Shown here one piece after another: positions 6,774 to 9,831 of a stretch of 9,831 nucleotides of DNA; the first letter of the stretch is position 1, and every line of letters begins with the position of its first letter. The stretch covers positions 1 through 9,831 of the forward strand of contig CAYTCZ010000133.1 in the NCBI GenBank assembly GCA_964436315.1, read 5' to 3'. Both the position numbers and the translations under genes were made by a program. The stretch comes from CAYTCZ01 sp964436315 (GTDB lineage Bacteria > Actinomycetota > Thermoleophilia > Gaiellales > Gaiellaceae). The notes under the pieces were generated by a model that was not told where the DNA came from, did not search any database, and was given only the letters and a program-made list of their open reading frames with translations.

Positions 6774-7541
6774 TTATTGGTTCAGGTCCCAGATCAGACG
6801 TAGGCCGTGAAGAGTAAGAAACTCGTCGACGAGTTCGATCGAGCTGGCATGCGGCGCGATGAGGTCGGCGAGACCCCCGGTTGCGATCACGCGCGCCGGT
6901 CGCCCATCGAGCTCCTTTTGGATCTCAGAGACGACGCCGTCCACGAGACCCGAGAAGCCGTAAACCACGCCTGACTGCAGGCCCCCGACGGTCGTTTTCC
7001 CAATGACAGACGCCGGCTCGGCGAAGTCGACCTGAACGAGGCGGGCCGCTCGGGCGAACAACGCCTCCATGGAGACCTCGATCCCGGGAGCGAGCACACC
7101 CCCGAGATACTCGCCCTCCCCGGACACGACGTCGAAGTTCGTCGACGTCCCGAAATCGACCACGATGCAAGGACAGCCGTAGCGCTCCTTGCCAGCGACG
7201 GCGTTGGTGATCCGATCTGGGCCAATTTCATGCGGGTTGTCGTAGTGAATCGGAATCCCCGTTCGTGAACCCGGTCCCACGATATGAAGCGACGCCTCGG
7301 TGTACTGCCGCACCGAGTCGCTGTAGGCCCGGAGGAGAGGCGGAACGGTCGATGAGAGGCAAACTGCGCGGACGTCATCGAGATCGCGTTCACGGAGCTC
7401 CAACAGGCGAGCCAGGAGGCCGCCGAGCTCGTCTGCTGTTCGCTCCGCTTCGGTCGCAACCCGCCAGTGATCGATCAGCTCGTCGTTCCGGAAGAGCCCA
7501 AGGACGGTCTGCGTATTTCCGACGTCAACGGCAAGGAGCAT
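6774..7541 (-). CDS. coaX: Type III pantothenate kinase
   Basis: Phosphorylates pantothenate, the first committed step of coenzyme A synthesis, in the cytoplasm. The protein has 255 residues, normal for the family. ASKHA-fold motifs are present: the phosphate loop DVGNT (6-10), NPHEIGPDRITNA (102-114) with the catalytic-type Asp109, VVDFGTSTNFDVV (127-139), GGVLAPGI (147-154) and the adenosine-side ATGGLADLI (220-228). The start ATG at 7541 begins directly with the MLLAVDVGNT motif, which fixes it even though no ribosome site is visible. It is the last gene of the minus-strand run folP-folB-folK-DUF2469, 32 bases after the DUF2469-like stop. An 11-bp-arm inverted repeat spans that junction. 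In Mycobacterium the same region also holds panC and panD; neither is seen here. Confidence 0.97.
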   Translation of the reverse strand: MLLAVDVGNTQTVLGLFRNDELIDHWRVATEAERTADELGGLLARLLELRERDLDDVRAVCLSSTVPPLLRAYSDSVRQYTEASLHIVGPGSRTGIPIHYDNPHEIGPDRITNAVAGKERYGCPCIVVDFGTSTNFDVVSGEGEYLGGVLAPGIEVSMEALFARAARLVQVDFAEPASVIGKTTVGGLQSGVVYGFSGLVDGVVSEIQKELDGRPARVIATGGLADLIAPHASSIELVDEFLTLHGLRLIWDLNQ

Positions 7542-7551
7542 TGGGCGTCAA

Positions 7552-7593
7552 GCGAGGACGAGGAGCGCCGCTACTATGCCGGCTCGTCCTCGC
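7552..7593. repeat. Inverted repeat at the DUF2469/coaX junction
   Basis: Eleven-base arms GCGAGGACGAG (7552-7562) and CTCGTCCTCGC (7583-7593) are exact reverse complements around a 20-base loop that contains the stop codon of the DUF2469-like gene. The minus-strand RNA could fold into a strong stem ten bases before the coaX start. No U tract follows, so a plain intrinsic terminator is unlikely. Part of the left arm of the RNA encodes Glu/Asp codons, so chance from GAG/GAC-rich coding sequence must be considered. Confidence 0.5.
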
Positions 7594-7942
7594 CACCGAG
7601 CGTCTCGCCGAGCTTCTCGGCGAGTGCTTCCGGAGTCATGGGCAGTTCCTCGCCCTCTCCCCGAAGCTCCTCGATCGTCACGTCCGTCGACGTGTAGACA
7701 TCAGCCCGCGGAATCATCCGCGTGGGACGGTTCTTGTCCCAAACCCAGACGTCGTGCATGGTCAGGTGAAAGAACGGATAGCTCGACTGCGGCAGAACCT
7801 TCAGGTCGAGCTTGTTGCACAGGTACGTCGAATCCTGCGTGACGACGCAGTAGCGAAACAAGGGGAAGACCGCCGTGTATTCCTTCTTGAGCTGGAGCTC
7901 GAGCTCGGCCTCGAACTCGTCGAGCTCGTCGAGATGGGACAT
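7574..7942 (-). CDS. DUF2469-like conserved protein of unknown function
   Basis: A 122-residue protein. It begins with an acidic helix (LDELDEFEAELELQLKKEY, residues 4-22), then a mixed domain with FRYCVVTQDSTYLCNKLDL (29-47) and DVWVWDKNRPTRM (64-76), then STDVTIEEL (85-93) and a Glu/Gly-rich acidic tail. The E-x-E-L-x-L-x-K-E-Y start, the WVWDxxRPxR core and the DVxIEE end match the pattern I recall for the actinobacterial DUF2469 family (for example Rv2901c of M. tuberculosis), whose function is not established. The frame extends upstream to a TTG at 7966 that would overlap folK by 14 bases. ATG 7942, ten bases after the folK stop, fits the family start better. Located between folK and coaX on the same strand, it is probably co-transcribed with them. 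In Mycobacterium the DUF2469 gene lies instead near rnhB/lepB, so this placement is unusual. No membrane segment or signal peptide is seen. Confidence 0.75.
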   Translation of the reverse strand: MSHLDELDEFEAELELQLKKEYTAVFPLFRYCVVTQDSTYLCNKLDLKVLPQSSYPFFHLTMHDVWVWDKNRPTRMIPRADVYTSTDVTIEELRGEGEELPMTPEALAEKLGETLGGEDEPA

Positions 7943-7952
7943 TCCGATTAGT

Positions 7953-8414
7953 TTACCCCTCGCCAAACAGCAAATCTCTCACCCGCGTTCCATCGGGGAG
8001 CGCGAGATCTGGATCGAGCTCGCACAGAGGTTCGAGAACGAACCGGCGCTCGGCCAGCCTCGGATGGGGGACGGTTAGATCCGGGCTGTCGAAGACCTCG
8101 TCTTCGTACAGCAGGAGGTCGAGATCAATCGTCCGCGGACCGAATCGAGGCTCCTCGTCACGATTCCTGCCGAGGGCGCTCTCGATCGAATTCAGGCGGC
8201 GGAGAAGCTCTCGAGGTTCGAGTTCGGTCTCGATAACACACGCACCGTTCAGAAAGCGCGGCTGATCGACGTAGCCGACCGGATCCGTGTCTCGGAGAGT
8301 GGACACTCGCAGAACTTCCACGCACGGGTCCGACGAGAGGAGTTCGAGGGCACGGTTGATTGTCGCGTCGCGATCACCGCGATTGGATCCGAGCCCGATG
8401 AACGCACGGGACAT
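7953..8414 (-). CDS. folK: 6-hydroxymethyl-7,8-dihydropterin pyrophosphokinase
   Basis: Transfers pyrophosphate from ATP to 6-hydroxymethyl-dihydropterin, making the substrate that FolP joins to p-aminobenzoate. At 153 residues it is a single-domain HPPK. Visible motifs: IGLGSNRGDR (6-15), VDQPRFLNGACVIET (49-63), LGRNRDEEPRFGPRTIDLDLL (81-101) with the Mg-binding Asp97 and Asp99, and VPHPRLAERRFVLEPL (115-130). The ATG at 8414 starts just before the conserved glycine loop, so it is secure although no clear ribosome site is seen. It lies 18 bases after folB and ten bases before the DUF2469-like gene, in one apparent operon. Confidence 0.97.
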   Translation of the reverse strand: MSRAFIGLGSNRGDRDATINRALELLSSDPCVEVLRVSTLRDTDPVGYVDQPRFLNGACVIETELEPRELLRRLNSIESALGRNRDEEPRFGPRTIDLDLLLYEDEVFDSPDLTVPHPRLAERRFVLEPLCELDPDLALPDGTRVRDLLFGEG

Positions 8415-8432
8415 CGCGAGGTAGCGTTGCGT

Positions 8433-8795
8433 TCACCGCCGGGCGCGCTCTACCGTCGCGCCCGTCCAGGAGACCGGAGCTCCGAGCTGGACCTCTGGCT
8501 TTCGAACCGAAACGCGGACGCGAGAGATCGGAAATCGCTCGAGCAGAGTGTCAGCGACGGAGGCGGCCAACGCCTCGATCAGATTGAACCGTCGCCCCTC
8601 GGAAACCTCGCGGATGCAGGCGACCACCTGGACGTAGTCGACGGTATCGGCAAGCTTGTCACTTCTCACGCCCGCGTCATGCGCATGCAGCCGAACGTCG
8701 AAGAGGAAGGTCTGACCTCGGACGCGCTCCTCCTCCAGGGCACCGTGGAAACCCTTCAACTCGAGACTGTTGATGTCGATGAGGACGTCGCTCAC
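8433..8795 (-). CDS. folB: Dihydroneopterin aldolase
   Basis: Converts 7,8-dihydroneopterin to 6-hydroxymethyl-dihydropterin and glycolaldehyde in folate synthesis. The 120-residue protein has normal length and shows LELKGFHGALEEERVRGQTF (11-30, with the FHG and Glu22 of the active site), DTVDYVQV (50-57), NLIEALA (71-77, Glu74) and VSVRKPEV with the conserved Lys99. It starts at a GTG that overlaps the folP stop in a four-base GTGA arrangement, implying translational coupling. The following folK starts 18 bases after its stop. Confidence 0.97.
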   Translation of the reverse strand: MSDVLIDINSLELKGFHGALEEERVRGQTFLFDVRLHAHDAGVRSDKLADTVDYVQVVACIREVSEGRRFNLIEALAASVADTLLERFPISRVRVSVRKPEVQLGAPVSWTGATVERARR

Positions 8796-9625
8796 GACCG
8801 ATGAGCTCCAACCATCGCCTCGGTCGTGGCCAGGGCCTCGACGTGAGCTCCAACGTCGTGGACGCGAAACAGCGAGGCCCCCCGCTCGAGCGCCAGAACA
8901 CTGATCGCGACGCTCGCCGACACCGAACCCTGAGTGGCCTCGGGATCACCCGAGATTCTGCCGAGAAATCGCTTCCGCGATGCGCCGATCATGACCGGAC
9001 GGCCGATGCGTGCGATCTCGTCGAGCCTAGCGATGAGCTCCAGGTTGTGATCGACCGATTTGCCAAACCCGATCCCCGGATCGATACAGATTCGCTCCTC
9101 GTCGATTCCCGCCTCGACTGCCGTTTGCACTCGCTCCGCGAGAAAGGTCGCCACCTCCGACACCACGTCCGCGTACTGCGGATTCTGCTGCATCGTCCGA
9201 GGCTCTCCGAGCATGTGCATCAGGCACACAAAGACGCCAGCGCCGGCGACGACCTCGGCCATTCCGGGATCTCGCCGTAGGGCCGTTACGTCGTTCACCA
9301 TCACAGCACCTAGCTCGATCGCTCGCCTCGCGACTTCGGCTCTCGACGTGTCAATCGAGAGGGGCAGGCCCTCGAGCCGTTCGAGTACCGGGACCACTCG
9401 CGCCAGCTCTTCGTCGAGCGATACGCCCATTGAACCAGGGCGCGTGGACTCACCGCCGATGTCGACGATCGCAGCGCCCTCGTCGATCATCTCGTGAGCA
9501 CGGGCGACCGCGAGATCAGGATCGAGAAAGTTTCCACCGTCGAAGAACGAATCGGGCGTGACGTTGAGGATCCCCACGACCGAGGGCCTCGGAAACGCAT
9601 CCTCAATCCTCGCCGGCACGTCCAT
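8792..9625 (-). CDS. folP: Dihydropteroate synthase
   Basis: Condenses p-aminobenzoate with 6-hydroxymethyl-dihydropterin pyrophosphate; the target of sulfonamides. Drawn from ATG 9625 it has 277 residues. TIM-barrel motifs: VVGILNVTPDSFFDGG (16-31), IVDIGGESTRPGS (53-65), LSIDTSRAEVA (89-99), NDV (111-113), CIDPGIGFGKS (180-190), MIGASRKRFLG (212-222) and the terminal RVHDV (254-258). An AGAGG ribosome site at 9631-9627 is only one base from the ATG but seven bases from an in-frame GTG at 9619, so the true start may be that GTG (two residues shorter). It follows the probable ftsH end by 136 bases and overlaps folB by four bases. folE, often found between ftsH and folP in actinobacteria, is not present here. 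Confidence 0.97.
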   Translation of the reverse strand: MDVPARIEDAFPRPSVVGILNVTPDSFFDGGNFLDPDLAVARAHEMIDEGAAIVDIGGESTRPGSMGVSLDEELARVVPVLERLEGLPLSIDTSRAEVARRAIELGAVMVNDVTALRRDPGMAEVVAGAGVFVCLMHMLGEPRTMQQNPQYADVVSEVATFLAERVQTAVEAGIDEERICIDPGIGFGKSVDHNLELIARLDEIARIGRPVMIGASRKRFLGRISGDPEATQGSVSASVAISVLALERGASLFRVHDVGAHVEALATTEAMVGAHRS

Positions 9626-9761
9626 ACCTCTGCATGACTTTATCGCCCCCCGGAACAGCGGGTCTTCTCGTTTCCTGGAGCGGCGCTGGCCAGGGAGGCC
9701 GAAGGATCCCGCCGCCAGCGCCGTCCCAGCGAACCGAAGTAGTCTCGGCTAGCTCTAGCTA
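9626..9761. other. ftsH-folP spacer with inverted repeats
   Basis: 136 bases without a credible gene. They hold the 10-bp-arm inverted repeat at 9681-9723 and most of a GCTAGCT/AGCTAGC repeat that overlaps the upstream stop codon. The folP promoter and any ftsH terminator should lie here, but I could not identify a convincing -35/-10 pair. Confidence 0.4.
9681..9723. repeat. 10-bp-arm inverted repeat upstream of folP
   Basis: CGGCGCTGGC (9681-9690) and GCCAGCGCCG (9714-9723) are exact reverse complements around a 23-base loop, which itself contains GGGA (9693-9696) and TCCC (9707-9710) able to pair. The minus-strand RNA would fold into a two-level stem about 40 bases after the probable ftsH stop and 55 bases before folP. 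It has no U tract. It could terminate or attenuate transcription, or protect the upstream transcript end. Confidence 0.5.
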
Positions 9762-9770
9762 TTAGCTAGC
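9748..9770. repeat. GCTAGCT/AGCTAGC hairpin over the upstream stop codon
   Basis: GCTAGCT (9748-9754) pairs with AGCTAGC (9764-9770) around a nine-base loop; AGCT recurs four times within 25 bases. The right arm overlaps the stop codon (9764-9762) of the gene that enters from the right edge. The AGCT repetition also resembles simple-sequence expansion. Confidence 0.4.
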
Positions 9771-9831
9771 TGAAGCCTCTGGCGGCGGCGGCTTCGAGAA
9801 GGCCCCCGGCAGCGGGAACGGCCGCGGCTTG
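9762..9831 (-). CDS. ftsH: C-terminal tail of probable FtsH membrane protease (5' part beyond window)
   Basis: Reading the minus strand from the right edge, one frame gives 22 complete codons ending in TAA at 9764-9762: KPRPFPLPGAFSKPPPP followed by EASAS. A proline-rich, weakly ordered tail of this sort is common at the C-terminus of actinobacterial FtsH, the membrane AAA+ zinc protease. The position directly upstream of folP also matches ftsH in the Mycobacterium cluster. No diagnostic FtsH motif (Walker boxes, HEXXH) lies inside the window, so the call is inferred from gene order and tail composition. A second frame is also open to a TAG nearby (ending in ARGFS) and cannot be strictly excluded. 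Confidence 0.5.
   Translation of the reverse strand, partial: KPRPFPLPGAFSKPPPPEASAS

Noticed and set aside
7265..7951. 228-codon plus-strand frame opposite coaX and the DUF2469-like gene
   Set aside because: It spans two opposite genes with strong family motifs and is very Arg/Leu-rich, as expected of an antisense shadow.
1..9831. CRISPR array, insertion sequence, prophage or defence island
   Set aside because: No spaced direct repeats, transposase, integrase or defence-gene motifs were seen; every sizeable gene is a recognisable housekeeping family or small conserved protein.

Overview
The window is GC-rich chromosomal DNA carrying housekeeping genes of a bacterium, most likely a deep-branching actinobacterium (Thermoleophilia or Gaiellales-like). 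This guess rests on the high GC content, frequent GTG starts, an MT0933-type small protein, a DUF2469-type protein, an actinobacterial AlkA-like glycosylase, and gene order. No marker here fixes the lineage, so it is an inference. I see no mobile element, CRISPR array, rRNA or credible tRNA.

Layout, right to left along the minus strand: the last residues of a probable ftsH (stop at 9764-9762); a 136-base spacer with strong inverted repeats; folP, folB and folK, three tetrahydrofolate genes that overlap or nearly touch; a DUF2469-like gene; then coaX (pantothenate kinase, first step to coenzyme A). A 177-base convergent spacer with a strong hairpin follows, then dus (tRNA dihydrouridine synthase) on the plus strand. 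Divergent from dus are greA (transcript cleavage factor) and lysS (class II lysyl-tRNA synthetase), with an orphan MT0933-like small gene behind them. A plus-strand DNA-3-methyladenine glycosylase lies next, and the left end holds most of clpC (Hsp100 unfoldase), cut by the window edge.

The order ftsH, folP-folB-folK, coaX, dus, greA, lysS, clpC recalls the conserved ftsH-fol-dusB-lysS-clpC neighbourhood of Bacillus and the ftsH-folEPBK-coaX-lysS-clpC neighbourhood of Mycobacterium. Here folE, panC and panD are absent from their usual places, dus faces the opposite way, and a glycosylase gene sits next to clpC. The shared themes are cofactor supply (folate, CoA), translation and transcription fidelity, and protein quality control.

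I found no clearly new multi-gene system. The points most worth a second look are non-coding: a 24-base perfect palindrome at the predicted start of the greA transcript, an 11-bp-arm inverted repeat between the DUF2469-like gene and coaX, and structured spacers downstream of dus/coaX and of ftsH. The placement of the DUF2469-like and MT0933-like genes is also of interest.
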